A stretch of 64,000 nucleotides of DNA from NCBI GenBank assembly GCA_023954195.1, contig JAMLIK010000003.1, positions 124,001 to 188,000 on the forward strand, given 5' to 3'. Shown here piece by piece: positions 9,361 through 17,014 of this stretch (within the stretch, counting starts at the first letter, position 1; each line of letters starts with the position of its first letter). Made by a program: the position numbers and the translations under genes. The notes beneath the pieces were generated by a model. It was given only the letters and a program-made list of their open reading frames with translations. It made no database searches and was not told where the DNA came from. Origin of the DNA: Xanthobacteraceae bacterium. Lineage in GTDB: Bacteria; Pseudomonadota; Alphaproteobacteria; Rhizobiales; Xanthobacteraceae.

Positions 9361-9603
9361 ATGTTGGAGAAGACCGAGAAGACTTGGCCGCGCTTCGTGC
9401 GAACGCCCGAAGCTGCGCGCCTTCTCGGTCTCTCACCACGCACGCTTGAGAAGCATCGCTGCGACGGCACCGGGCCGGTCTATCACAAGCTCGGCGGCCG
9501 CGTGGTCTATACCATCGCCGACATCGAGGCATGGATCGACGCCTCAGAGCGGCAGTCCACGGCTGAATCCGCTGCCGCCCATGCGGCCGGCACAGCGCGC
9601 TGA
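9361..9603 (+). CDS. AlpA/excisionase-like HTH DNA-binding protein
   Basis: This is an 80-residue MerR-type HTH_17 protein: FVRTPEAARLLGLSPRTLEKHR forms the HTH, followed by the wing GPVYHKLGGRVVYTIADIEAWID. This family includes AlpA-like activators and excisionases of integrative elements. It lies between the decayed DUF2285 gene and the RepA-like gene, the standard order in rhizobial ICEs, where it is thought to control excision or transfer genes. The gene is intact. I see no recognisable Shine-Dalgarno in the CCCCCA stretch before ATG 9361, although upstream sequence is A/G-rich. Confidence 0.85.
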   Translation: MLEKTEKTWPRFVRTPEAARLLGLSPRTLEKHRCDGTGPVYHKLGGRVVYTIADIEAWIDASERQSTAESAAAHAAGTAR

Positions 9604-9611
9604 TCGCCGCC

Positions 9612-10475
9612 ATGTCCGTGCGTCGCCCATACGACGATCAACAACTCGAACTCTTTCGGGCGCGTTCCGGCGATATCGCCGCGCGCGACGCGCAGGACCT
9701 CATGTCCTGGCCGTTCTTCTCGCTCGCCAAAGTCCGCCGCGTGACGCCGATCGACTTCCACATGGGCGAGGTGTCGATCCGGGTCGAGGCGACCGCCGAG
9801 CATGGCATGGCCACGATCTGGGACGCGGATGTGCTGATCTGGGCCGCGAGCCAGATTGTCGATGCACGCGACCGCGGCCTGCGTACGTCGCGCCTGATGG
9901 CAGCAACGCCGTATGAGATCCTCGCCTTTATCGGCCGCAGCGATTCCGGCCTGAGCTATGACCGCCTAAAGGCGGCACTCGACCGGCTGCAATCCACCAC
10001 CGTCGTCACCTCGATCCGCCAGCCGTCCGAGCGGCGGCGGCATCGTTTCTCCTGGATCAATGAACGGAAGGAACGTCTCGACGCGACCGGACGGCCGCTC
10101 GGCATCGAACTGATCCTGCCGGACTGGTTCTATGCCGGCGTCCTCGACGACGCGCTGATCCTCACCATCGACCGCGCCTATTTCGATCTCACCGGCGGGC
10201 TCGAGCGCTGGCTGTATCGCCTCGTGCGCAAGCATGGCGGCCGGCAGATGCACGGCTGGAGCTTCGACCTGCCGCATCTGCATCTGAAGTCCGGCAGCCT
10301 GTCGCCGCTGCGCCGCTTCCGCTTCGAGCTGCGTGCCATCGTCCAGCGCCAGCCGCTGCCCGGCTACCACCTGACGCTGATTGACGATCCCGATGGCCAG
10401 CAGCGCCTGGTTTTCCGACCAACGGATGCCGATGGCGCCGTCACGCCGCGCAGGCGGAGGAGACGGGTGCGATGA
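9612..10475 (+). CDS. replication initiator protein A (RPA family)
   Basis: The 287-residue protein resembles the RPA/RepA-like replication initiators of broad-host-range plasmids and ICEs. Recognisable segments are LMSWPFFSLAKVRR (about residues 30-43), the central ATPYEILAFIGRSDSG-YDRLKAALDRLQST winged-helix stretch (about 100-125), and WLYRLVRKHGGRQ near residue 205. It probably binds an origin and supports replication of the excised circular form. It starts 8 bp after the HTH gene, so the two are probably co-transcribed. The C-terminus is Arg-rich. The gene looks intact. Confidence 0.85.
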   Translation: MSVRRPYDDQQLELFRARSGDIAARDAQDLMSWPFFSLAKVRRVTPIDFHMGEVSIRVEATAEHGMATIWDADVLIWAASQIVDARDRGLRTSRLMAATPYEILAFIGRSDSGLSYDRLKAALDRLQSTTVVTSIRQPSERRRHRFSWINERKERLDATGRPLGIELILPDWFYAGVLDDALILTIDRAYFDLTGGLERWLYRLVRKHGGRQMHGWSFDLPHLHLKSGSLSPLRRFRFELRAIVQRQPLPGYHLTLIDDPDGQQRLVFRPTDADGAVTPRRRRRRVR

Positions 10476-10705
10476 GTGTGTCCCGTCCCGGTGCAAAAGG
10501 TGTGGACGGACCCGTACTATTGGGAACGCGCGCAGCCCGTAACTATCTGGCGTAACAAGGCGGATTCCGCCCCCTCTAACTTCCCTAACTCAGAGTCCTT
10601 CGAACTCTTGCTAACGCCGCCCGCCAAATCGCGGAATTGTGGATGCGCGGCCCGCACCACAAATCGCCCAGGATCGGCCAACGCGCTGCCGGCGAGGATC
10701 GCATC

Positions 10706-11449
10706 ATGACGATCCTGGTCGGCGATTGCCGCGATGTGATGCCGGCGCAGGGTCCATTCGATCTGATCCTGGCTGATCCGCCCTATGGCGACACGTCGCT
10801 CGCCTGGGATCGCCGCGTCGACGGCTGGCTGCCGCTCGCCTGCGCCGCGCTGAAACCGTCGGGCTCGCTCTGGGTGTTCGGCTCGCTGCGCAGCTTCATG
10901 GCGACCGCCGCGCAGTTCACCCATGCCGGCCTGCGCTGCGCGCAGGAAATCGTGTGGGAGAAGCAGAACGGCACGAGCTTTCATGCCGATTGCTTCAAGC
11001 GCGTCCATGAGTTGGTCGCGCAGTTCTATCGCGCGGACGCGCCGTGGAGCGCCGTTTACAACGACGTGCAGACGACGCCGGATGCGACGGCGCGCACCGT
11101 GCGCCGCAAGATGCGGCCTCCGCACACCGGCCAAATCGACGCCGGCCACTATGTCAGCGAGGACGGCGGGCCGCGTCTGATGCGCTCCGTCATCTACGCG
11201 CGCAACTGCCACGGCACGGCGATCCATCCGACCGAGAAGCCTTCCGGCCTGATCGAGATTCTGATCCGCACGAGCTGCCCACAAGGTGGCCTCGTGGGCG
11301 ACTGGTTCGCCGGTTCCGGCGCGGCCGGCGAAGCCTGTCGGCTCGCCGGTCGCCGCTATCTCGGCTGCGAGATCGACGCCGGCATGGCCGACCTTGCGCA
11401 GGCGCGCATCGCATCGGTTCTGCCGCTCGTTGAAGGAGCGCAGCCATGA
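10706..11449 (+). CDS. DNA methyltransferase, DPPY type (beta-class order)
   Basis: This is a 247-residue SAM-dependent DNA methyltransferase. The catalytic motif IV DPPYGD is near the N-terminus (residues 29-34) and the SAM-binding motif I (DWFAGSGAAGEAC) is near residues 197-209. The IV-before-I order is that of beta-class enzymes such as CcrM; DPPY favours N6-adenine over N4-cytosine methylation. The start at ATG 10706 has GAGG ten bases upstream; longer in-frame versions lack this. No endonuclease is adjacent, so it is an orphan enzyme, common in ICEs as anti-restriction. It overlaps the DUF2840 gene by ATGA. Confidence 0.88.
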   Translation: MTILVGDCRDVMPAQGPFDLILADPPYGDTSLAWDRRVDGWLPLACAALKPSGSLWVFGSLRSFMATAAQFTHAGLRCAQEIVWEKQNGTSFHADCFKRVHELVAQFYRADAPWSAVYNDVQTTPDATARTVRRKMRPPHTGQIDAGHYVSEDGGPRLMRSVIYARNCHGTAIHPTEKPSGLIEILIRTSCPQGGLVGDWFAGSGAAGEACRLAGRRYLGCEIDAGMADLAQARIASVLPLVEGAQP

Positions 11450-11940
11450 CGGCGGGCCTGCGCGCAATCAGTCAACCGGGCGACCACACGCTGGTCGAAC
11501 TGACATGGCGCGAAAAGCGTATCGAGTATCGCATCCGTTTCGGCTGCATCGTCGACGAACAGCGTCTCGACCGTCATCGGCGGATCGTCAGTTTCGCGCC
11601 GGGCAGCGTGTTCGCCTTCGTCCGCTGGGCGGCCAACGAATACGGCACCATCATCTCGCGGATCGACATCGTTCGGTCTGTCAGAAGTGGCGAGCCTAAT
11701 CAGACGCTGCCCTTCGTCCGGCCGGGCGGCGACATCCTGTTGCGCATCAGCGGCTGGCCGAAGGTCGAGCGCGTGCTTGACGCGATCGACGCCATCGAAG
11801 CGCTCGGCATCGACCCCGCCGACGTCGCACCGGAGCACTGGCGGCATCTCAGCCATCGCATCAGCGTCAACGAGCCGTTCCGCGTCTATTCGACCGCGCA
11901 GCATCGCGCCTGGCTGCGCCGCCGCGAGGTGCTGCGATGA
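11446..11940 (+). CDS. DUF2840 domain-containing protein
   Basis: The 164-residue protein matches the DUF2840 family by context and pattern (TLVELTWREKRIEYRIRFG at the N-terminus; FVRWAANEYGT and SGWPKVERVLDAIDAIEALGIDP in the centre). Its function is unknown. It is found almost exclusively in the conserved tra-side block of alphaproteobacterial ICEs, between the methyltransferase and the TraF peptidase. Both ends overlap neighbours by ATGA (11446 and 11937), indicating a translationally coupled operon. The gene is intact. Confidence 0.8.
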   Translation: MTAGLRAISQPGDHTLVELTWREKRIEYRIRFGCIVDEQRLDRHRRIVSFAPGSVFAFVRWAANEYGTIISRIDIVRSVRSGEPNQTLPFVRPGGDILLRISGWPKVERVLDAIDAIEALGIDPADVAPEHWRHLSHRISVNEPFRVYSTAQHRAWLRRREVLR

Positions 11941-12497
11941 CCGCGCGCCGCGCAACGCTTCTTTCGGCGGTCGTCGGTGTAGCGCTGATCGTCGCGCCAA
12001 CCTGGAGTCCTCCGGACATCCGCTTCATCTGGAACGCATCCGCCAGCGTGCCGGTCGGGCTCTACCGGATCGTGCCCGGCAACCACGTTGCCGTCACCGA
12101 TCTCGCTGTCGTCATGCCGCCCGCAGAGCTTGTAGCATTTCTCGACGAGCGCCGCTATCTGCCGCGCGGCCTGCCGCTCATCAAGCGTGTGCTGGCGCTC
12201 GGCGGGGCGACCGTCTGCCGGCGTGGCAGCGCCATCATCGCCTATGACGGCATCTACGGGCAGGCGCTCGCGCGCGACAGGCGCGGCCGACCGCTGCCCG
12301 ACTGGCAGGGCTGCCGCACGCTCCATGACGGCGAAGCCTTCTTCATGAATTGGGGCAGCCCCGACAGCTTCGACAGCCGTTACTTCGGGCCGCTTCCCGT
12401 CAGCACCATCGTCGGCCGCGCCATTTCCGTCTGGACGACCGACGACAGCAATCCGGCCGCGGAATCCATCCGCGCGCCGATTTCCGACGAGCCGTGA
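11937..12497 (+). CDS. traF: TraF-type S26 signal peptidase for conjugation
   Basis: This is a 186-residue signal peptidase of the TraF branch, which processes (and in RP4 cyclises) the conjugative pilin. An N-terminal membrane anchor (residues 5-22) is followed by the nucleophile region NASASVPVGLYRI (Ser about residue 38) and the general-base region LIKRVLALGG (Lys about residue 83). The SFDSRYFGPLP segment near residue 145 is the conserved C-terminal box. It lies in the coupled operon after DUF2840. The pilin and mating-pair genes it would serve are not in this window, so it may now lack a substrate. Confidence 0.88.
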   Translation: MTARRATLLSAVVGVALIVAPTWSPPDIRFIWNASASVPVGLYRIVPGNHVAVTDLAVVMPPAELVAFLDERRYLPRGLPLIKRVLALGGATVCRRGSAIIAYDGIYGQALARDRRGRPLPDWQGCRTLHDGEAFFMNWGSPDSFDSRYFGPLPVSTIVGRAISVWTTDDSNPAAESIRAPISDEP

Positions 12498-12532
12498 CGG
12501 CTCGCTTCTCCAACCACGAAAGGACTATCGCA

Positions 12533-12862
12533 ATGCCCCAGATCGGCACTTTCACGAAGACCAAAGCCGGCTTCAGCGGCCGCATCCGCACGCTCGCCCT
12601 CGACGTCGAGCTGACCATTCGCCCGGCCGAGAAATCCGAAGCGGATAACGCGCCGGATCATCGCATCTTCGCCGCCAATGACCTCGAAGTCGGGGCTGCC
12701 TGGAGCCGCAGCGGCGAGAAGGCTGGCGACTATCTCTCGATCGTCGTCGACGATCCGACGCTTATGCAGCCGCTGCGCGCCGCGCTGTTCCAGTCCGAGG
12801 CCGATGCCAAGGTCTGGAACATGATCTGGAACCGGCCGCCGAAGCGCGAGGACAAGGGCTGA
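12533..12862 (+). CDS. DUF736 family protein
   Basis: The 109-residue protein has the diagnostic DUF736 N-terminus (IGTFTKTKAGFSGRIRTL) and C-terminus (LRAALFQSEADAKVWNMIWNRP). Its function is unknown; it is a standard member of alphaproteobacterial plasmid and ICE transfer blocks. ATG 12533 has AAGGA eleven bases upstream. The upstream in-frame extension to 12350 overlaps traF and lacks a ribosome-binding site, so I rejected it. The gene is intact. Confidence 0.88.
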   Translation: MPQIGTFTKTKAGFSGRIRTLALDVELTIRPAEKSEADNAPDHRIFAANDLEVGAAWSRSGEKAGDYLSIVVDDPTLMQPLRAALFQSEADAKVWNMIWNRPPKREDKG

Positions 12863-12901
12863 GGCCATTCCTGTCCGCCTTTCATCCAAACGGAGACTGA
12901 C

Positions 12902-13141
12902 ATGATGGACCAGCAGCTCGTGGCGCGCATCAAACGACGCAGCAAATACTGGGGCCAGACCGCACCGCATCGATGGTTCGACGTGCGCGTCGTGGAGGAC
13001 GCCGGCTATCGCCTCAGAGGCAACAACAACAACTACCGATTGGACGACGTGGCGTTCGGCGTGCGTCTCGCCAGTGGCTTCATCGTCGATCTCACTAACG
13101 GCAAGACGAGCCGAGGCGAAAAGCCGGACAGGCACGGTTGA
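12902..13141 (+). CDS. small hypothetical protein of the ICE block
   Basis: This is a 79-residue soluble protein with a strong GGAGA immediately upstream and tandem ATG codons at 12902 and 12905. It contains a basic N-terminus (IKRRSKYWGQ) and an Asn run (RGNNNNYR). It sits in the same-strand operon between DUF736 and the lytic transglycosylase. I do not recognise the family. Similar small proteins are commonly found at this position in related elements, so it is likely real. Confidence 0.6.
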   Translation: MMDQQLVARIKRRSKYWGQTAPHRWFDVRVVEDAGYRLRGNNNNYRLDDVAFGVRLASGFIVDLTNGKTSRGEKPDRHG

Positions 13142-13145
13142 GACG

Positions 13146-14132
13146 ATGCGCGTGTCACTCCGATCCTTATCTGCCGTCATCCCTCTGATCGATCGGATCG
13201 CGGATCATCCCTCCGACCCGATCGCCCGTCAGGCGGCCGTCGCGCGCAGCGAAGGTCAAGGGCGGCCAGTTTTCCGGTTGCGCGACACGTCGCTGGACGA
13301 TGTCCGTCCGGAAAACGTTAGCCGCCGGCGAAGCCTTGCCCTTGACCGAAGCGAGCACGATGACAAGCTGATGGCGTATCGGAACGGCGGCTTTCGCGCC
13401 GTCCTGTCGTCGATCATGGTGACGTTGATCGCGTGCGGCACGATCGTTGCCGCCGCATCGTCTGCATCGGCCGATCCGCCGCCCACACGTCGCGTCTCGA
13501 CTATCGAAACAGTCGATCCGTGGGCGGCGCACATCGCCGAGGCGGCGAAGCGCTTCGCCATTCCCGAACGCTGGATACGCGCGGTCATGGCCGTCGAAAG
13601 CTCCGGCGATCGGACTGCGCGATCGCCCAAGGGCGCGATGGGCCTGATGCAGATCATGCCAAAGGCATGGAACGAACTGAGTGCGCGCTACGCACTCGGC
13701 CGCGACCCTTGGCAGCCGCGCGCCAACATCATGGCCGGCGCGGCTTATCTGCGCGAGATGCACGATCGCTATGGCTCGATCGCCGCGATGCTCGCCGCCT
13801 ATAACGCCGGACCGAAGCGCTATGACGCGCATCTTACAAACGGCCGCGCGCTGCCGGCCGAGACTATCGAATACGTCGCGAAGATCGCGCCGATGATCGA
13901 TGGCGAGGTCCCCGTCATGCACCTGGCCGGCATCGCATCGCGCGCATTATGGTCGCGTGGACCGATCTTTGTCGGACGATCCAGCGTCCATTCCGACGAC
14001 GATTCCAAGACACCCGATCATCCTTCCGGCCGGCCATTGAGCGCACCTGCGATCGTCGATCTGTCGGCGCTCGTGCCGCCCTCAGATGGCATCTTCGTGC
14101 GAAGGCCGCGCACCGATGGAGAACAGCGATGA
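13146..14132 (+). CDS. lytic transglycosylase (SLT family)
   Basis: The SLT domain spans about residues 130-230 from ATG 13146: FAIPERWIRAVMAVESSGD carries the catalytic Glu in VES, followed by KGAMGLMQIMP and AAYNAGP. The enzyme cuts peptidoglycan and in conjugation opens the wall for the transfer channel (VirB1-like role). The start is uncertain. ATG 13146 gives 328 residues but places a hydrophobic signal-like helix at 80-110; ATG 13371 would give 253 residues starting with that signal peptide (MAYRNGGFRA, cleavage after ASA). The stop overlaps the next ORF by ATGA at 14129. Confidence 0.85.
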   Translation: MRVSLRSLSAVIPLIDRIADHPSDPIARQAAVARSEGQGRPVFRLRDTSLDDVRPENVSRRRSLALDRSEHDDKLMAYRNGGFRAVLSSIMVTLIACGTIVAAASSASADPPPTRRVSTIETVDPWAAHIAEAAKRFAIPERWIRAVMAVESSGDRTARSPKGAMGLMQIMPKAWNELSARYALGRDPWQPRANIMAGAAYLREMHDRYGSIAAMLAAYNAGPKRYDAHLTNGRALPAETIEYVAKIAPMIDGEVPVMHLAGIASRALWSRGPIFVGRSSVHSDDDSKTPDHPSGRPLSAPAIVDLSALVPPSDGIFVRRPRTDGEQR

Positions 14133-14374
14133 GCATCGTGTTTCCACGCTTCGCGGCGTCCGCAATCGTAGAATGTGCAAGAAGCCGTGGGGGTCCCCGG
14201 GCAACAACCGCAGGAAGGCAAGATAAAAAGCCGCACATAGCGGCTTGGACGGTCGGTTGTTTTGGTTCTGCTTTCTCCATTTTTCTGCACATCGCGGCTC
14301 ATTGCCGCGATGTGCGCGTCTTCCATTTCCCGAATGATTTCAGCGAATATCGCACATCGCGGGTTCAATCATGA
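14129..14374 (+). CDS. doubtful 81-codon ORF coupled on both sides
   Basis: This 81-codon frame overlaps the transglycosylase stop by ATGA (14129) and the relaxase start by ATGA (14371). That argues for translational coupling. Against it, the translation has no family I know, and the middle of the ORF is occupied by strong palindromes (14228-14246, 14287-14315). If translated, it has one hydrophobic patch (VGCFGSAFSIFLHIAAH). It may be a leader-like spacer reading through an oriT-like region rather than a functional protein. Confidence 0.3.
   Translation: MSIVFPRFAASAIVECARSRGGPRATTAGRQDKKPHIAAWTVGCFGSAFSIFLHIAAHCRDVRVFHFPNDFSEYRTSRVQS
14228..14362. other. palindrome cluster upstream of relaxase, oriT candidate
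   Basis: Three elements lie just before the relaxase. The first is a perfect 7-bp palindrome AAGCCGC/GCGGCTT (14228-14246). The second is a perfect 12-bp stem GCACATCGCGGC/GCCGCGATGTGC with a 5-nt loop (14287-14315). The third is a direct copy of GCACATCGCGG at 14352-14362, ending nine bases before the relaxase ATG. Origins of transfer commonly consist of such inverted and direct repeats beside the relaxase gene. I could not identify a nic consensus, so the assignment is inference; relaxase autoregulation is the main alternative. Confidence 0.4.
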
Positions 14375-15912
14375 AACGCGATGACGATTTCCGCGTCCGT
14401 CCAGGCCGCATCCGCTCATCGCGAGCGCAGCGCGCGTTGCCTTTCGTCGCCCAGGCGCTTGCCGCCGCGCAGAAGGCCGGCGGCCGCGTCTCGCGCTCGG
14501 GCAAGATCACATCGGGGCGTGGACCGCATTTCGCGCGTGGCCGCGTCGCCGGCATCCGGGCCAACCGCCTCATCACCAGCCGTACGCGCTTCTGCACCGT
14601 CAAGGCGCTCGTGGTTCGCAATAGGGCTCAGCGCGGTCCGCTTGCCCGGCACCTCAACTACCTTCGCCGCGACGGCGTCACCCGCGACGGCGAGCGCGCG
14701 AAGATATTCGGAGTCGAAACCGATGACACCAACGTCAAGGAGTTCACCGAGCGCTGCAAGGATGACCGCCACCATTTCCGTTTCATCGTCTCGCCCGAAG
14801 ACGCAACCGACATGGAGGATCTGAAGCGGTTTACCCGCGAGCTGATGACGCAGATGGAAAAAGACCTCGGCACGAAACTGGAATGGGTCGCCGTCGATCA
14901 CTGGAACACCGACAATCCCCACGTCCATGTCATTGTGTGCGGCCGCGCCGATGATGGCCGCGACCTCGTGATCGACCGCGATTATATCAAGAGCGGGATG
15001 CGCGATCGTGCGCAGGATCTCATCACCCAAGAACTTGGACCGCGCACCGATTTCGACATCAGCCGTGCGCTGGCCCGCCAGGTGGAGGCTGAACGCTGGA
15101 CCCAGCTCGACCGCCAGCTTGTCCGCGACGCCAACGAGCGGGGCGTGATCGACGTGGCGCCGTCACCAGACCGGCAGCCTGACGCATGCTTGACGCAGAA
15201 GGTCGGACGATTGCGCCACCTCGAACACCTCGGCCTTGCCGAGACTATCGGCCCCGGCCAATGGGTCATGGCCAAAGATGCGGAGCCGACGCTACGCGAA
15301 CTTGGGGCACGCAACGACATCATCAAGCGCATGCACCGCGCGCTCGACGAGCAGGGCATCGCGCGGTACGCGGGGACATCGACAACATACGCGACGAACC
15401 GCGCGGCTGCCCCCAGTGATCTGGTTGCCGTCGCCGGTGGCTGGCAGCATCGCACACGCAGGCTGTTCGCCACGGCAAGCCGCACCGCGACCGGGCTGAG
15501 CGACCATCCGCCTAATCTGGTAGGCTTTCATGCGAAAGCTCATCAAAGTCCGGCTGTCAGGCCCCAACAGCGGAATCTTGCGCATCCGCTGTTGGGGAAG
15601 TGGCAACTGCGGTGGTGCGGCGGACCTCCAAAAAAGTCAGCAGCGCAGCGCATCAAACCCACGAAGAATGATTCCAATTCGAAGTGTTCGTCTTCGGGGA
15701 ACGAATTATGGACGGAAGCGCGAATCCGATGTGCGGCTACAAGGTTTCGCCATCTGGCTCCGCATGCAAAGCTTGGACGCCGCATTTTAAGCAACCCAGT
15801 TCGTTGGGAATGTGAACTATTTGCGCCGGTCGGTCACGTCGCTGCGATCAACCTTGCATTTGGCTGTCAGGCGTCCTATGTAGGCACTTACCTACATGAA
15901 GGTGTGACATGA
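14371..15912 (+). CDS. VirD2-type relaxase, C-terminal part lost or replaced
   Basis: The N-terminal 325 residues are a relaxase of the VirD2/DUF3363 family. RHLNYLRRDG lies near residue 91, and HFRFIVSPEDA is followed by VAVDHWNTDNPHVHVIVCG, whose His residues coordinate the metal. Such proteins nick oriT and pilot the DNA strand. Family members run to about 600 residues with a DUF3363 region. Here similarity to my expectation ends after HRALDEQGIAR (about 15365). The remaining 180 residues are compositionally odd and run to the toxin-antitoxin promoter. The ORF is probably a fusion of a truncated relaxase with unrelated DNA; coupling protein and secretion genes are absent. Confidence 0.8.
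   Translation: MKRDDDFRVRPGRIRSSRAQRALPFVAQALAAAQKAGGRVSRSGKITSGRGPHFARGRVAGIRANRLITSRTRFCTVKALVVRNRAQRGPLARHLNYLRRDGVTRDGERAKIFGVETDDTNVKEFTERCKDDRHHFRFIVSPEDATDMEDLKRFTRELMTQMEKDLGTKLEWVAVDHWNTDNPHVHVIVCGRADDGRDLVIDRDYIKSGMRDRAQDLITQELGPRTDFDISRALARQVEAERWTQLDRQLVRDANERGVIDVAPSPDRQPDACLTQKVGRLRHLEHLGLAETIGPGQWVMAKDAEPTLRELGARNDIIKRMHRALDEQGIARYAGTSTTYATNRAAAPSDLVAVAGGWQHRTRRLFATASRTATGLSDHPPNLVGFHAKAHQSPAVRPQQRNLAHPLLGKWQLRWCGGPPKKSAAQRIKPTKNDSNSKCSSSGNELWTEARIRCAATRFRHLAPHAKLGRRILSNPVRWECELFAPVGHVAAINLAFGCQASYVGTYLHEGVT
15562..15597. repeat. 13-bp perfect inverted repeat inside relaxase-ORF tail
   Basis: CCCCAACAGCGGA (15562-15574) and TCCGCTGTTGGGG (15585-15597) form a perfect stem with a 10-nt loop. 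It falls in the part of the ORF that no longer resembles a relaxase. It could be a terminator-like hairpin or a remnant of whatever recombined at the broken end. No T-tract follows. Confidence 0.5.
15878..15897. promoter_or_regulatory. palindromic operator of the toxin-antitoxin pair
   Basis: ATGTAGG-cactta-CCTACAT is a perfect 7-bp inverted repeat ending 11 bp before the antitoxin ATG. Phd/YefM-type antitoxins autoregulate by binding such palindromes over their own promoter, so this is the likely operator. The Shine-Dalgarno GAAGGTG (15899-15905) follows at once. Confidence 0.6.
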
Positions 15913-16163
15913 CCATCACCACTCTTTCCAGCCGCGAGTTGAACCATGACGTCAGCAGCGCCAAGAAGGCCGCACAGAAAGGCCCGGTCGTCATCACCGA
16001 CCGGGGTAAGCCCTCCCATGTGCTGATGACCTATGACGAGTTCCGCCGCCTCAGCGGCAAGCGTCGCCGTTTGACGCAAGCCCTCGCCATGCCGGGCCTC
16101 TCGGACATCGACTTCGATCCGCCGCGTGTCGAAATCGCACCGCGCGGGGTCGATCTGTCTTGA
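15909..16163 (+). CDS. Phd/YefM family antitoxin
   Basis: This 84-residue antitoxin has the Phd/YefM N-terminal DNA-binding fold: SSRELNHDVSSAKKAA followed by GPVVITDRGKPSHVLMTYDEFRRL. The C-terminal tail (LAMPGLSDIDFDPPRVE) would wrap the toxin. It is immediately upstream of, and overlaps by TTGA, the PIN-domain toxin gene. A palindrome over its promoter fits autoregulation. The pair may stabilise the remaining accessory segment against deletion. Confidence 0.9.
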   Translation: MTITTLSSRELNHDVSSAKKAAQKGPVVITDRGKPSHVLMTYDEFRRLSGKRRRLTQALAMPGLSDIDFDPPRVEIAPRGVDLS

Positions 16164-16582
16164 GTTATCTGCTCGACACCAACGTCGTCTCTGAACTGCG
16201 CAAGATCGGCGACGGAAAGGCCGATGCCAGGGTCGCCGCATGGGTCGACGCGGAGGACGCGGAGAGCTTTTTCATCTCGGCCATCACCATCCTTGAGCTG
16301 GAACGCGGCGTGCTCGCCATCCAACGCCGCGACGCCGCGCAGGGCGCGCGTCTGCGCGCCTGGCTGGACAATCATGTCCGACCGGAATTTGCCGGACGCA
16401 TCCTGGCCGCCGACGACCAGATCGCGACGCGCTGCGCGCATCTGCACATTCCCGATCGGCGCAACGAGGTCGACGCGCTGATCGCCGTGACGGCGCTTGT
16501 CCGCGGCTTGACCGTGGCGACGCGCAACGTCCGGGACTTCGAGGGCACTGGCGTCGTCGTGGTCAACCCTTGGCAGGGTTGA
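16160..16582 (+). CDS. PIN-domain (VapC/FitB-like) toxin
   Basis: The 140-residue PIN ribonuclease has the N-terminal LLDTNVVSELRK (first catalytic Asp at residue 6), ISAITILELERGV (Glu), and the C-terminal RNEVDALIAVTALVRGLTVATRNVRDFE (Asp pair). This arrangement is that of FitB-type VapC toxins, which cleave tRNA or rRNA. Translation starts at TTG 16160, overlapping the antitoxin stop, so synthesis is coupled to the antitoxin. All acidic active-site positions appear present, so the toxin is probably functional. Confidence 0.9.
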   Translation: MSYLLDTNVVSELRKIGDGKADARVAAWVDAEDAESFFISAITILELERGVLAIQRRDAAQGARLRAWLDNHVRPEFAGRILAADDQIATRCAHLHIPDRRNEVDALIAVTALVRGLTVATRNVRDFEGTGVVVVNPWQG

Positions 16583-16708
16583 CCCGGTCTCAGACGTCGA
16601 TGACGTGACACGGCGTGTTAGCCGGTCGCGGCTCGAGCACTTCTTCCTTCGGGCCGTCACGCTGGAGCGCACGTCTTCGACGCAGCTTACGAGAACGAGG
16701 GTTGAGCG

Positions 16709-16894
16709 ATGGATATCTTCGATCGACTGAAGGCTGCAACCGTCGCTGATTGGCACAGCTACGTCGGCCATGACTTCGTGCGCCAGATGGGCGCCGGCAC
16801 GCTGCCGCAAGCGGCGTTCCGCACCTACCTCGTGCAGGATTACCTGTTCCTGGTCCAGTTCGCGCGTGCTATCCGATGCAACCGACGCAGATAG
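16709..16894 (+). pseudogene. tenA: 5' fragment of tenA-like thiaminase II gene
   Basis: The first about 53 residues (LKAATVADWHSYVGHDFVRQ, then TLPQAAFRTYLVQDYLF, LVQFAR) are an unmistakable TenA/THI-4 N-terminus. TenA is a thiaminase II of about 220 residues that salvages thiamin pyrimidine. Identity stops at about 16868 and the frame ends at 16894 in unrelated repeat-rich DNA, so the gene is a 3'-truncated remnant. ATG 16709 has a reasonable GAGGG upstream; I see no TPP riboswitch. The break probably marks one border of the deletion or insertion that made the accessory segment. Confidence 0.8.
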
Positions 16895-16910
16895 TATGCA
16901 ACGCGAAAGC

Positions 16911-17014
16911 CGTCATGCTCCGCGCGGGCGGAGCATCCAATATTCCGTGTTGGATTCGGATGTCCCATACGCTTGCACGGAATGCGGGATCGTCCGCCTT
17001 CGCGGACGATGACG
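16911..17014. repeat. composite intergenic palindrome (rhizobial type)
   Basis: Two hairpins flank a spacer: ATGCTCCGC-gcgg-GCGGAGCAT (16915-16936) and ATCGTCCGC-cttc-GCGGACGAT (16989-17010), bracketed by CGTC and GACG. The same architecture occurs at 30169-30255, and related palindromes lie at 53382 and 54679. Such dispersed repeats are common in Bradyrhizobium relatives. This copy sits just after the tenA break point. Confidence 0.7.

Noticed and set aside
9612-10475. Window as part of a plasmid because of the RepA-like gene
   Set aside because: RPA-type initiators are standard in ICEs, and the rest of the window looks chromosomal.
7708-11449. Complete type II restriction-modification system
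   Set aside because: A C-like regulator and a methyltransferase are present, but no endonuclease gene lies between or beside them.
16583-16708. TPP riboswitch before the tenA fragment
   Set aside because: I could not find the conserved thi-box bases; only an ordinary ribosome-binding site is seen.
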